DNA from: Coriaria nepalensis
Taxonomy: Eukaryota > Streptophyta > Magnoliopsida > Cucurbitales > Coriariaceae
Direction of reading: 5' to 3'
NCBI GenBank assembly: GCA_027186245.1
Contig: CP114496.1
Location: 8,458,001 to 8,522,000 of the forward strand
Length of the DNA stretch: 64,000 nt
Within the stretch, counting starts at the first letter, position 1, and each line of letters starts with the position of its first letter. The notes beneath the pieces were generated by a model. The model had not been told where the DNA came from. It worked only from the letters and a program-made list of their open reading frames with translations, and did no database searches. Below are positions 1-11,825 of the stretch, piece by piece. The position numbers and the translations under genes are program-made.

Positions 1-38
1 GGAAAGTTTAAGCTTAGGATCAAAACATGCTTTCTTAC

Positions 39-1617
39 CTTGTTGTATTGGATTTTGCAAATATCCAATGAGGATTGAGGGAGGCCTGGAAAACTTTGTT
101 TGAGTAGAAGCAAGATGGTCTCTGCTCTTTCTTCAAAGAGTTCTCTTTTCTCTAGACTTATTGCTGAACCCCAAGATGACTTGTTGTCCTTGTTATGCAT
201 TTTTCTCGTCCATATTATGATTGAAGCCTCGATTCGGTTCTTAAGATCGAGCACTTTGTGCTCGGTCGAAAAGTCCATGGTAGACAGGAATTGCCCGGGA
301 TCGAAGAATTCGTCTGTTATACTCTTGTAGATTGTATCACCCAAACTAGATCTCCCGTTCTAGGAAGAAGAAAAATAAATTAATTTAGCTGTCTGGGATA
401 TATATTGGGCAGAGAAAACGGAAACGGGTGTTTTTCGTTTAATCGTACCTTGGGCAGGGATTCAATGTAGCTTTCTGGGATCTCTATTTCGGATAAAATT
501 TGAGCATTAATGGCCATGGCTGCTTTCAACACTTGGTTTGTACATTCCTTTTGAAAATGCAGCCACTTTCTAGCAACATCTGATAACCCTTTTTCGGGAA
601 CTTTAGCAGTGGGCCGCCACCATTTATCGCCATTTCTTTGGGACGAATCCATATTGGAATCATCCTCTCCGGTGGAATACCAGAACTCATTTTGGTTTCC
701 AAAGTGATCAAGATGCTCCTGTAAATTTCATAGTAAGAGCATCATCAAATCTGAAAACATGATCCAATTTATGACTTAGTATTTAAATTGAAACAACAAC
801 ATTACTTACAATTAACATAGCATCAAGCTTTCTCAATGCCGGGATGTTCATGAGCAAATCGTTTCTTTGCCGCGTCACCATGATCTATAAAACCAAGACC
901 CATTTTTCTTTTTAATACCAAACATGGATACGAAAATATAACATAGAGAAAATTATAAATTATTAATCACCTCCATGTTTGTTCCATCCTTTGATGTTTG
1001 CTGTGAAGGTACGAACTCAACAATGTGATCAGTTACAGATAGAAGCCAATCGATTTCTTTCCTCCATCTTGTCTTTTTCTCAAGCGACATCGGCTCTAGC
1101 TTATGCTCCCCGAAAACAGAAGCCGCAAGGTTTGTTATGGCATTTGATAAAGCCAGAGCCGAAGAAACTCCCTTTCCACCTCCCGACATGTCTTCCCCCA
1201 ACAACAATTTTGAAAACCGTTCCTTCATCAACTCCACATCTTAAATGACAAAATCACCCGAAAAAGGGAACTGTTTATTACGTTGTTCAGAACCGAGTTC
1301 AACAATACATATCAAACATACATGTAAAGTTGTAACTGTTTATCATTACCTGAGTTCGGTCTGAGGAGGGGGCTTCCGATTCTAGCATAGCCAGTTCCAT
1401 TATTATCTACCAAAGGGCTGTTGCAGTGATGATGTTGTTCGTAATTTGGGTGATCCCCTGCGGTTTTCGGTCTAGGTACCTCAAGCCCATGTCCATGTCC
1501 GGTTTGTAACGGACAACTATGATGAGCTTGTTGTCTGCCTGAAATGTCAAACATCTTTCTGAAATTGAACGATTTCGATTTTTGGATGCTATGTTGACTG
1601 CCAAAGGCTCGAACCAT
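39..1617 (-). CDS. ROPGEF: RopGEF (PRONE-domain guanine nucleotide exchange factor for ROP GTPases), 3' end outside window
   Basis: Five coding exons (minus order) 1617-1350, 1239-971, 884-810, 718-449 and 359-39 join in phase to 401 codons; the last donor at 38 shows that the gene continues off the window. The N-terminus begins MVRAF and has a [11 protein letters not shown] stretch. The PRONE domain starts near residue 92 with [20 protein letters not shown], followed by [35 protein letters not shown], a KWWRP-containing segment and [17 protein letters not shown] proteins load GTP on plant ROP/RAC GTPases at the plasma membrane and drive polar growth. The family is usually 450-550 residues, so about 100-150 residues, including the end of PRONE and the variable C-tail, are missing here. 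Which RopGEF paralogue it is cannot be told. The family assignment is secure. Confidence 0.95.
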
Positions 1618-1689
1618 CGTTCAAAACCCGAACTTTTCTTATCAGCTCTCGTCTGTGAACCCAAGATATAAGATTGAAAATGATTCAAT

Positions 1690-3769
1690 CGTATTCTATA
1701 GATGAAAACAAATAGAAAAAAAGATGGAAGAGAAGAGTCTGTCTCTTTCTTTTCTACTGTGTGGCTTGCACGTTTGATTGTGATTGAGAGAAGAAAATAA
1801 GAGACACAGTTTTATGTGTTGCTGTTTTTGGTTATTTTAGTTGCAGTTTTGTTGGTCGTTTTTTTTTTTTTTCAGATACATGTAACAGAGCGTGGGGTGC
1901 ATGTTTTCTTTGTCAAAGATTAAGCTGCGTTGCTAGTAACTTCGTTGAGATTGTTTTTTTTTTTTGGGGAAATTGAATGGTTAGGAGTCAATGATGCTAA
2001 ACTAATTGTCGGCTAATACTAACTAATTTTTTTGTTTTTCTAATAAATTTAATTTACTAAAATTATGTTAGGACCGTAGGCTTATAGTGTCCTCTAAAGG
2101 ATGTAAGAAAAGATATTAGTTTTGGTTTTTTCTATTTTCTGGTCTTTTTTTTATTACTTAAATATAATAAGTTGTGATTTATTAATTTAATAAATTATAT
2201 AAATAATTATCAACTTATCAATTTTATTCAAAATTTATCTACCATTTTCAAATAAATAAACACACACATTGATCAACAAAGCGTGTTAAGAGCTGGCTTC
2301 TTCATTAAGTAGTTGCTCGCCATGATTGATCACCAGGTAAAGCTAATTTACATAGAAAAAAATAAATATATATGGATACACACCAGCAACCTTGTTTTCT
2401 GCAATGATTTCTTCACCTCCCTCATCTCATCCAACTGTTTCAACAACTCCTCCGCCAACCATCACTGTATCTGCCGCCGCCATTAGGAGCTACTCCTGCT
2501 CCCTCAACATCCTCTCTTCCTCCTCCTCCTTCTACCCTTCAACCTCCCCACCTTCGAGGAAGAAGCGAAAGATATAAATCACTAAACTTGGTAGCTATAA
2601 AATTGAATTTCCATCTCTAACAGTAAAAAACTTATTTCCAATTATTACACTCTACTTGCCCAAAAAAACAATTGATTATATAGTCTAAGTGAGAATTTAT
2701 AATTTAAATCAAGAAATACAACTATTAGGCTCGTCAATTATGTTAACTCGATTGTGCTAATGACTCCATAACATTAAGCAAAACGCAGCCTACTTTGTTA
2801 GCAACACAGATTATTGAAGTGAAGCAAAACAAAAAATGAAGTGAAGAAAAAGGGGATGAATATTCATCAAATACAAGAAAGAAACAGACCATGAAATCCG
2901 TTGTGTACTTTCCTTCGGTACTTATATAAGTTGGGTTCTCTCTTAGACCCAGATTAGAGAGAAGAAGAGTGTAGGAATTCCAATCGGTTTTTCTGAGCTA
3001 CTTTAATAATTTTTTCCTTTCCTACACCATTGCTAATAGACCATTCTTAGAATGCTTATCGTGATTGTAGATACATGTTTGATTTAGTTGTCAGTTGTGT
3101 TACTCCAAGAGCAACATACAAAAAAGAATCAGTAAAAATATCCTTGAACCAAATGAAACCTGCATTTTGATTAACCAATTAGCATTTAAGCACTTGCAGA
3201 AACTTTATCTCTTACTTTTTCTAGCTCGATTTTCAACTTATTTTTAGAAGACATTTTATCTGGATGGAATGCGATTTAGTTGTCAGTTGTGTTACTACTT
3301 GTTGGAATCCAACAGCTCATACAAACTGCATCGGGTTCACGATGGGGGAGGTGGACTTAGAAGCACCGCGAAAGAAGGAGGTGATGTGTTGGTAGAAGAT
3401 GGTGGCGACAAATATTTAGAAGAGCTTGTAGGAGGTGAGTTGAAGGTTAGAAGGAAGAGGAAGAGAGGATGTTGAGGGAGCAGGAGTAGTTCCTTTTGGT
3501 GGAGTTGGGGAAACAGTGGTGGCGCTAGTAGAAGAGCCATTGAAACAGGTGGATGAGGAGAAGGAGGTGAAGAAATCATTGCATGAAGCGAGGTTGCTGA
3601 TGTATTTTTCTATTTTAGAGACTCTATTGTTATTAGATTTGTTTTAATCTATTAGTGTAAGAACTGTGTAAAATGTAGTACGTAAAAATATATCCATAGA
3701 ATCTATCGTATATATATGAGACAATCTACAAAGTTTATAAGCTATATGTGATAGTAAGAAGCTTTTCTT
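1690..3769. other. Intergenic region between RopGEF and MYB3R
   Basis: AT-rich spacer upstream of the RopGEF gene and downstream of the MYB3R gene. Apart from the inverted duplicated segment described separately, and a 24-base direct repeat (GATTTAGTTGTCAGTTGTGT and 4 more bases) near 3079 and 3269, I see no supported gene. The pyrimidine-rich ORFs here are low-complexity Pro/Ser readings of the duplicated segment. Confidence 0.6.
2384..3602. repeat. Divergent inverted duplication (two ~160-bp arms, ~0.9 kb apart)
   Basis: The plus strand at about 2384-2545 and the minus strand at about 3602-3445 share a clearly related sequence. Both begin CAGCAACCT, continue through TGCAATGATTTCTTCACCTC, and later share CTACTCCTGCTCCCTCAACA followed by TCCTCTCTTCCTC. 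The arms differ by substitutions and small indels. Neither has a long shared reading frame without stops: one minus-strand frame reads CNDFFTSFSSST until TAA, and the plus copy reads CNDFFTSLISSN until TAG. The similar peptides suggest a decayed exon duplicated in opposite orientation. The family was not recognised. Confidence 0.65.
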
Positions 3770-6134
3770 TTATCTGCATTTCTTCATAAGATAAGATGTG
3801 CTTGATCCAAAAACGTTTCCATTAAATGTCTTGCTCTCTGTTCCTTTCCCGGTTATATCGCATCCGCCGGAGTCAAGAATGGTCTGTTCCTGCATAATTT
3901 CAAAGCTCAGACTGGCTATCCGCTATATAGCAAATCTAAACAAGTACATATATATATAGATATATAATGTCTTGTAACATAAACATATCTTGAGAATCTC
4001 TTACCAAGACACTACTAGGAGGCACATTTTCTTGTTCATTATGAATACAACAATCTGCATCAGATCGTACAAATGTCGTATTTTCCCGAGCATCCGCATA
4101 TCTATAACCGAAAAACCGTTCAGCATTTTCAAATAATACAAAAAAGGGAAAAAGAAAAGAAAAAGAAAGTGAAAGATTCTTGCACTGTAGAGCTATAAAA
4201 CTTACTTGTTGGGACTTGTAGTGACCGAAACATTCTCGAAAGAGAGTTTGTTTGCTTGATTTTTGGAGCTTTGTTCAAGAAGTACTCTTGTATGATTCTG
4301 TATATATATGACATACATAAGAATCAAAGAGCTTAATATAATGTACCAAAAATATATTTAGCAAAAAGTAAGAAAAAATCCAAAGTTTTTCACCTTCTCC
4401 TCTATGGCAGATTTGGGCATTAGGCAGTCTCCGTTCTTGTCGAAAATAGATTCCACGGAACCAAAGCTATCCGTCAAGCTAGAACTAGTCGGAATTAGAT
4501 CAGTGTCCCTCTCTAGACCGTACATTGAGGAGTTCATTAGTTGGCGAATTCCGAGAGGACTATAAGCATCTTCACATGAACTATGGAATGGAATATCTAT
4601 TCTTGGAAAAGGATGAGGTTCATTGAAATCTTCTTCTTCTTCTTGTTCTTCATCTAACTTGAAATTGTTGCTTTCCTTTTCATTCATAGAGGTGGGGATC
4701 GGCTTGTTTTCTGATAATCCAGAACTATAAATGTTCACGGGGACTAATTTTGGACTATGCCGTATAACATCTGGCTTTGATTTAGCTCCATAAGCATTTG
4801 GAGAATCAATGAAGATGAAGTCATCTTTTGATTTCTTAATGATATTTAGCTCCAAACTCTTCCCGAAAAGATTCCGTAGATTTGATATTTGTACGTCCTC
4901 TGTCTTAGCAGAATCGACAAGAATAGGCACCTGAGATTCCTTTGGTTTCTTATTCTCAATTTCGTGGTCTTCTGAAAAATTCGGTTCAGAAAATGATGAA
5001 CTTCCCGGAAAAGATTCCAACTTCTTTTTGATGGAGCTGTTCCAATGGTTTTTTATTGCATTGTCCGACCTGATACAAATCAATTGTGACAAAACTGGAG
5101 TTATGTGGGTCTAAAATGGAGTTCTAAACAGGACCGACCTTAAGTATTGCTTTCTATCATCTACAAAAATACTAATTTAATACCTACCTTCCAGGTAAAA
5201 ATTTGGTCAATTCAGCCCACTTGTTCCCGTAAATTCGATGAGCTTGGATTAAGGCCAGCTCCTCTTCTTGAGTCCATGGATCTCGGTTTATAGCCGGATT
5301 AAGATGATTATGCCATCTTAAACATTAGAACATCACAAAGAAATAAAGACATGATTATGCAATACGATCAACATTATGTAACTAATAACTAACTATACCT
5401 TTCTCGGCATTGTTTTCCGATACGTCCAGGTAATGCTTCGGCAATAGCCGACCATTTCTTCGGCCCGTACTTATTCACTAACTTGATTATCATTTCATCC
5501 TCCTATTCAATTTTTATTTTTTTTATTTTGTTATATTTACTAACAAACATTATGAAGATTCAGAAAAACGTACAAATGAACTTACTTACTCACCTCCTTA
5601 GACCATGGACCTTTGACAAGTTCCGGGTTTAAAACCTTCTGCCACCGATGTAGACACTGCACGTCTGTCCGGTCCTTAAAATTTTGCGCTACAACGAATT
5701 CTCAAATTCAATTAAATGTAAAATTGTAACATGAATTATGACCTTATAAAATATACACAGATCGACACGAAAATGTTTATACCTATTTTTCTCCAAGATT
5801 TTCCTTTATAATGCTGTACTGCCCAACGAAGAAGTTCATCCTAGATACAAAGCATGATCATAATTTGACAACAACAAAAAAAAAAATGGCATCCTGTAGA
5901 AGGAAAAAGAATAGACTAGTTACCTCTTCTTCAGTCCATTTTCCGGTTGTTGATCGTCTTGTGGGGCCGCTAATTCTTCTGCAAAGAATTATTGATTGAA
6001 GGGAAAAAGGCAGAGTATTTGTCTATTTGATAAGTTTATTAATCTCAACTCTTATATACATGTATATATATATATATATACATATAGATAATTATATCAT
6101 ATGATCTGAATTCTTACCCAGGTAAAGGTCTCAT
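3770..6134 (-). CDS. MYB3R: Three-repeat MYB transcription factor (MYB3R, R1R2R3)
   Basis: Ten exons (minus order) 6134-6118, 5978-5924, 5840-5783, 5688-5594, 5502-5399, 5316-5188, 5069-4394, 4297-4206, 4101-4005 and 3889-3770 join in phase to 480 residues. R1 contains GKWTEEEDELLRWAVQHYKG, R2 KGPWSKEEDEMIIKLV with GRIGKQCRERWHNHLNP, and R3 DPWTQEEELALIQAHR ending in SDNAIKNHWNSSIKKK. Three repeats with the NHLNP and NAIKNHWNS signatures identify the MYB3R class, which binds AACGG-core MSA elements and controls G2/M genes in the nucleus. The long acidic C-tail includes SPLGIRQLMNSSMYG. The modest length resembles the MYB3R3/5-type rather than the much longer MYB3R1/4 activators; this subclass call is inference. 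A GTGAGT donor near 6347 suggests a spliced non-coding leader. The start used is the first in-frame ATG after an upstream TAA. Confidence 0.93.
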
Positions 6135-6469
6135 ATTTTGAAAAGCCTGATCTATAACTCCTTCTCCTCCTCCACAAAGTTATATTTGTAAACCCAGACA
6201 AAACAAAGATGAAATTTAAATTAAAAAAAAAAAAAAATCTTAATCCAAGTCAAAATTTAGTCTCACTATCAATCCATGAGATTGTATAAACATGATGAAA
6301 CACAGGAATGATTTAAGGAATTATTAGAAAGATGAAAAAGAAAGACTCACGGGAATTCAGAATTCAGAGAGCGGAGAATGAGGTGATCAAACCGAAGTAT
6401 GTTTGGATGGATTGCAGGTTTCTGATACAATCAATTTTAGAGAGAGATTAAGAGGAGAGAGACAGAGAG

Positions 6470-6612
6470 ACAGAAACGGTCGGAAAAATTTTGAAAATGT
6501 AAATTTGAAGGAAAGGATAAGAGAGGATAAGTTGCAGCTAAGATGTCTGGTTTCGCGGTCAATTATATCGGGCCATTGCCCGCTTTGAAGTTTCAAATCT
6601 TAACGGTCGCCT
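6470..6612. promoter_or_regulatory. Putative MYB3R promoter with AACGG (MSA-like) and E2F-like sites
   Basis: Upstream of the MYB3R gene there are two AACGGTCG motifs on the plus strand (about 6475-6482 and 6602-6609). Between them lie TTTCGCGG (about 6549-6556) and ATTGCCCG (about 6574-6581), both fitting the loose E2F/DP consensus WTTSSCSS. A TATAAT-like string reads toward the gene near 6563-6570. AACGG is the core of the mitosis-specific activator element bound by MYB3R proteins. Function and transcription start are inferred. Confidence 0.5.
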
Positions 6613-6619
6613 TGCTGGC

Positions 6620-8080
6620 CCCCTTCGACGAGTAGTAACTCCAGAAGGAGGAGGGGCATATAAGACTTTTTTTCTTTTTTTGGTAATAAATTATACTATT
6701 TTAATATATTATTTAAAATTAAAAATTAAAAATAATAAATAAAAAATAATAATAAATAAAATATCTGTCAGCCCCGAGAGTCATCATTAAGTGAATTTAT
6801 TGACTCCCTTAAATTTGAACAGTAACTACTATTGTATGTATTCACACCATAAGTTGTATTATGACTATTATCACTCAAACGGGAAAAAAGTAACAGAGGA
6901 AACTATTTGATCTCGTAAATGAGTCGCATTAAAAAGTGAAAAAAAAAAAAAAAAAAAAAAAAAACCTACAAGACTCATCATGTGACTGCATTTAAACATG
7001 TCATTTTTCATCGCTTCCCCTAAGTGAGGGTTTGTAAGAGGGTAGTGGTAACATTTATCAAATTTGGTAATTTTCAAATTCAATTCGGATAGCTAAATGT
7101 GATACCACAATTCAATCAAATTTTAAATCGATCAAAATTATATATTTAGATAAATTTGAATCCATATAATTTAGACCAGATCCAAAAATTATTGGCTTCT
7201 CACTCTCAAAGTATAAAAGTTTGATCACATCACACGTCACAAAAAATAAAAAATAAAAGTAGAAAACAGACGAGAAAGGACAAACAAGCAAAAAGGAAGA
7301 TTCAAAGCTTAGGAATTAAACATGCTACAAGGAGCCAAACATGTTCTTCCGGCCTGGAAAAATCTCATCCGCTTCTTCGTGGAACCAACCAAAGCCTAAG
7401 GATTCATTTTTCTTACATAACAATAATAGATAATTTAATAATTAATATTTATTTATTTATTTATTTTTAATTAAATTATTTTTTTTATTAATTAATACAT
7501 GTTCCCACCATGTACGAAAAACAGTGAATTAATAAGAGAAATCTCCAATCTCATGTGTGACTTCGAATCCCGACACCTTATTATTATACTTTACAAAACC
7601 TTTGATAAGTACACTTACTAATTATTACTATTGAACTAATTATTACTATTGGGTGGGGTGGGGTCTTTAAGACAAACAATTAAGGATCTATGATTGATGA
7701 AAGAGTTTGGACATGATTTTCTACTCCGAGAAAATTTATTCAAAAATAGAGAAAGATTTGGTACGTGAATTTAAAGGCTCATACTTAAATTTCTATAGAA
7801 ACATAATAAATAAATAAAATTTAAAAAAATCACAGGTAGTTTGCTTTTCTCTTACACTGTTCTTAAATGTTTTTGTTTCAGTTGCACTTCTGCAAAACAC
7901 GTACGATAAAAGATGGAAGCCATTAATGTGACATCTCAAAATCTTTCAACGATCTTCTTGTCCTAAAAAATAATAATAAAGCCCGTAATATTAACAAATA
8001 ATCAAACCGTATAGTAATCAGAGAAAGAGCTTCACCAAATCTCACTCTTATTTTCATTTGTATCTCTATTTTTACAGAAA
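6620..8080. other. Gene-free AT-rich spacer
   Basis: It contains AT-rich sequence with a long poly-A tract near 6935-6964, an A/T-rich stretch near 6700-6770, and no supported gene. It is presumably promoter for both divergent neighbours. Confidence 0.6.
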
Positions 8081-8554
8081 AAGTCAATAACACCGACTCC
8101 TCCTCCTCCTCCTCTGATTCTCTTCTGTGGATCTAACCCTCTCCCATCTCAGGTTAGAATTTCTCTCAAAAAATAAGTTATGGGTATTGTTCTTCATCCA
8201 TTTCCTCTTCTGGGTTTTCACTATTTTCCTGACTCTGTTTCTATTAAGTATTACATTAAAATGGTCGTTGTTAGATGTTTCCAACCTGTTCAATAAAATG
8301 CTAAGCAGAACAAACTCATGTCTTAGGTCATGTTTGAACATTTCAGAGCTATATTTTTCTCCTTGTTGCATATTTTTGGACTAAATGGCCGTTCTTTTCA
8401 ATTGAAACAGAGCCGACCGGCGTCAAGCAAAGATACCCTTGTGAGAAATTTTTTAAGGTAAAAGAAAAGTATTAGTTTACTGAAGATTTTTTACTCCGTC
8501 CAATTTTTATATCCTATAAAGAAAAATATATCTGGAGACAGTTTGAAATCAGTT

Positions 8555-10681
8555 ATGTATAGGAGATCATTTTTAACATGTGATGATCCAATGGGCGTAG
8601 TCTATTGTAAGATGATCCGAAAACCGAAAACGGGTTCTGAAAAAACAGAGAGAAAGAAGATTCCAAAAGCAGAGAGCACTAGTATGAATGAATCTTTAGT
8701 CTACGAGGGAAGAAGAAAGAAAGAGGATCAAATGGCATTTTCCAAAGGAAAAAGGATAGATCAATTTCATAACCGTCCGTCTTCTTCGGGTCAAGTCATG
8801 GGAGTACCAAGAGGAGCTTTAAAACTGAATCGGGTGATTGCTTCTTGGTCAAGTGGGGAATCAAAAGAAGTTGCTAAAGATTTATTGAAAGGTGCTCTTG
8901 ATCTTCAGAGATCTCTAATCGTGTTAGGTGAATTGCAAGAAGCTTCTCAGTACATGGTTCACTTGAAGAAAAAGGAGAAGCCTATTAGCCGTAGAAGCGG
9001 CGGTGAGGAGAATCTTTTTTCTGGACCGAATCTTTTGTCAGATTCTGTTACTAGAAGTTTAGATTCTGGTTCGGAAATCTCTTCTACTAGTTCAAGCCAA
9101 TGTTCAGTAAAGAAGTTGAAAGGGACAAATGTGATTGCTAAGCTTATGGGTCTAGAAGGAATCCCGGAAAAAGAAATTCCGAAAGGTGAGAATATTCCGA
9201 AGCTGGATTCAGGAAGGAGGAGGATGTTTAAGGATTTTCTTGAAACCATGGAATCTAAGAGGATACTGAGATATCATTATCATGATTTGGAGCGAAAAAT
9301 GGTTGATTTTGATCGTGCTCGGCCTATTGTTCTTATAAAACCAATTCGGGTTCTTCCAAATAGGTATGAATCACCACTTTTTGGGGAAGTAGTAGAAGAA
9401 AAAGAAGAAGAGGGTTTAAACAGTAGAAAGATGATTAGAAAATCAAAAATGAAGGAAGAAAGTAGAGATTTGAGTTTCAAAAAGGTGCATAGAAAATTGG
9501 ATTCAGAAGAGAAGATGACTATCAAGTCAAGAACTTCTACTCCTCATAAAAATCTTAAGCCGGACCTAAAAGAGGGAATGGAAAAGGAAGCTCCTAAGTC
9601 GAAGAAGGTGAATATGGAAAACAATATCAAGGACCCATTAGAGAATGAAATGGAGAAAGGTAGAATTGTGACAAGATCTAAAAATCAAGAGAAAACAACT
9701 CCTAAAAAGGCAAGAAATCCGGGATCTGAATCAAACGTCGTGCAGAATCAGAATCCTCAACAAAAACTCAGCTCTTTGAAAAAGAATCAAGAAAAGAAGG
9801 AAGAAGTTGTCAAGGAACCTCTATCAGTTAATCTAGTGGTACTAACCTGTCCCGGTTATTTATCGTTCTTAATGCAACTGATTATACATACTTACTCTGT
9901 ATAATTTGAGGACTAACGGAAATTTTGTTTATGCAGACTCATAGTTTTCAGGCTGTACAAGAAGAAAAAAGGCCGGAAATTACGACTGAAAGCACTAATC
10001 ATCCACCTGATCTACATCCTCAAATTTCTGGTAATAACTCATACTTTTGATATCATTACTTAAGAAAAGCATTTTACAGTATGATACATATCAATATATG
10101 TATATTATAATGTAGGGTCCGAAGAAGCTTCTTGCGACTCTATCGACCGTTTTACAGAAGATAGCAGCGAAATCTTCAACAGAAACGGAAACGATTTGAA
10201 AACGTTACTTTTAAGCAGTCCATTATTTGTTACAAAAGCAGAGGAGCTTTTCGACGTGAAGAATTCATCTTGCGGCTACGATATCAAAATTCCGAGAACA
10301 CCCATTTTGAGTCTTTCTTTAGATTGTGCAATCGAGCTCATGGAACGTAAATGCCATCAAGGATCCAGATTGCGGAAACCGGATAGAATACGGGTCTGTC
10401 TACACAAGCTTGTAGAGGAAATTTGTGATGGGATTGAGAGTTTAGAAAGTTACAATGGAGAGGTTTGCAGTGAGAGTGAGAAGTGCTTTCGGGTTGAGGG
10501 GTTTTATTTGATGATGGAGAGAGACATGAAGTGTCGAGGGATGGAAAATGGGATATGGGAATTGGGTTGGGAGAAGGAACATTCTGTGAAAGAGATAGAG
10601 GATGTTGTGAATGAGATAGGGAGGGTTATACTGTGTGGGTTGATTGAGGAGATGTCCCTGTTCTTTAAGAGGTTAGTTTAG
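8555..10681 (+). CDS. TRM/LONGIFOLIA-like protein (VARLMGL-type motif plus DUF4378)
   Basis: Three coding exons, 8555-9838, 9937-10030 and 10116-10681, join in phase to 647 residues. The start MYRRSFLTCDDPMGVVYCKMIRKPK is the first ATG; the conserved CDDP-GVV stretch supports it. NVIAKLMGLEGIP near residue 190 is the DUF3741/TRM core motif. The middle is basic, low-complexity and probably disordered. The last ~110 residues (RIRVCLHKLVEEICDGIESL through the IEEMSLFFKRLV end) match the DUF4378 domain. TRM proteins recruit TON1 and PP2A to microtubules and shape cells; that role is inferred from the family. The leader appears spliced: a donor near 8153, and possible acceptors before 8411 and 8538. 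The 3' end lies under 200 bases from the convergent dynein light chain. Confidence 0.88.
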
Positions 10682-10867
10682 TTCCAATTGTTACTCTTTT
10701 GTTATGTGTATATAGGAGGTAGCTTTAATGACATATACAAAGGTATTAATATTATATATAATTGAGATTGGTCGTTCTACCATATACACTATACATCCAT
10801 CCAAACATTTCTCATGTTGTTGGATGATTAGTCTTTAAGAGACTTCTATTCTTACATCACGAACTAT

Positions 10868-11283
10868 TCAAGAAGAGGAGGAGCCCTTAAAGATGAGAAA
10901 ATTGAGAGATTCTAATGAAAAGTAGATGAAAGTCCCCTTTGAATGTGTGAAGAAGCCACCAAAATTTGAACCCACCACACATACCCATCCATTCCCATAT
11001 GTCTTGTCAAATTTCTTCAAAAAAAAAAAAAAAAGAATTCAGTTGCTCAAAATCATAACTAAGCCACTAAATTGATCCTTATAGAGGCTTTACAAATTAC
11101 AACTCACTCAGAACTCGAGCTCCGATATCAACTGAAATAGATAAGACCGAGTGGAATTACCTTCTTCAAGTGGGCAGCAATGGAGATGAAATCAGAAACG
11201 TCAAAGAGATCAAGTGCTTTTGAAGCAGAATCCATGGCATGAAGCAAGAATTTTGTGCAACTTGCATCAAGCAAGAATGATAC
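10868..11283 (-). CDS. LC8-type dynein light chain, 5' end uncertain
   Basis: Exon 11283-11161 encodes an N-terminal part reading ASCTKFLLHAMDSASKALDL, then SDFISIAAHLKK, and stops at a GTAATT donor. Exon 11014-10868 continues KFDKTYGNGWVCVVGSNFGG, FFTHSKGTFIYFSLESL and ends FLIFKGSSSS-stop. This aligns throughout with LC8/DYNLL: the IAAxIKKEFD helix, the YGxxWxCxVGxxFGxxVTH strand, and the FIYF/LLFK end. The protein is an adaptor of about 90 residues that dimerises and binds short linear motifs; plants keep such genes although they lack dynein motors. The first ATG in this exon is at 11235 (73 residues), but homologous sequence extends upstream of it, so an unseen 5' exon or a decayed start is likely. 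The intron begins after the last Lys codon and has a T-rich acceptor. Confidence 0.82.
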
Positions 11284-11825
11284 CTACTTTTTTTTTGGGT
11301 TGACATGTTATTGTATTATTTATAAGTTTCTAAAGTAATTATTTTATTTTAATTGAAAGTCACAATAAACAACTTTGGTGTATTGGACGAAATGTCGTCT
11401 TACATATACGTTAAGTAGTGCATATTTCATTTCATTGGCGGTTAGCCGGCACATCGGTCAAATATTGACTTCTAATAATACCTCCATAGCTCACTTGACC
11501 AGAACAATGATCCATAGAATAATGTTACCACTTTAAGTCATGAACTCAGTGAAAGATATATGAAATGAGAATATTTAATAATAAATTACTATATTTTTAA
11601 ATTATAAATTATATCGAATAATAGTAATTAAGTGATTATTAATCATTTCAATCAATATATTCTTATATCCTTAATGCCAAGAAAAGACATATCACATACT
11701 TCCTCTACCTCTACTATTCAATTCCTAATCAAATTTTCACTTCTCTTTCACTCGACCGCGGTTGATGGGATTCTGTTGATTAGGGTTTTTGAGATTCAGA
11801 AAATCGTCGGTCGGCTTGTAGTTAT

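Noticed and set aside
1407..1688. Overlapping frame at the RopGEF start (possible upstream start)
   Set aside because: It begins with TTG rather than ATG, and the frame used from 1617 gives a family-like N-terminus and joins exon 2 in phase.
3337..3579. Minus-strand Pro/Ser-rich ORF resembling an extensin or proline-rich peptide
   Set aside because: It is one frame of the inverted duplicated segment; the other arm does not keep the same frame, and there is no signal peptide.
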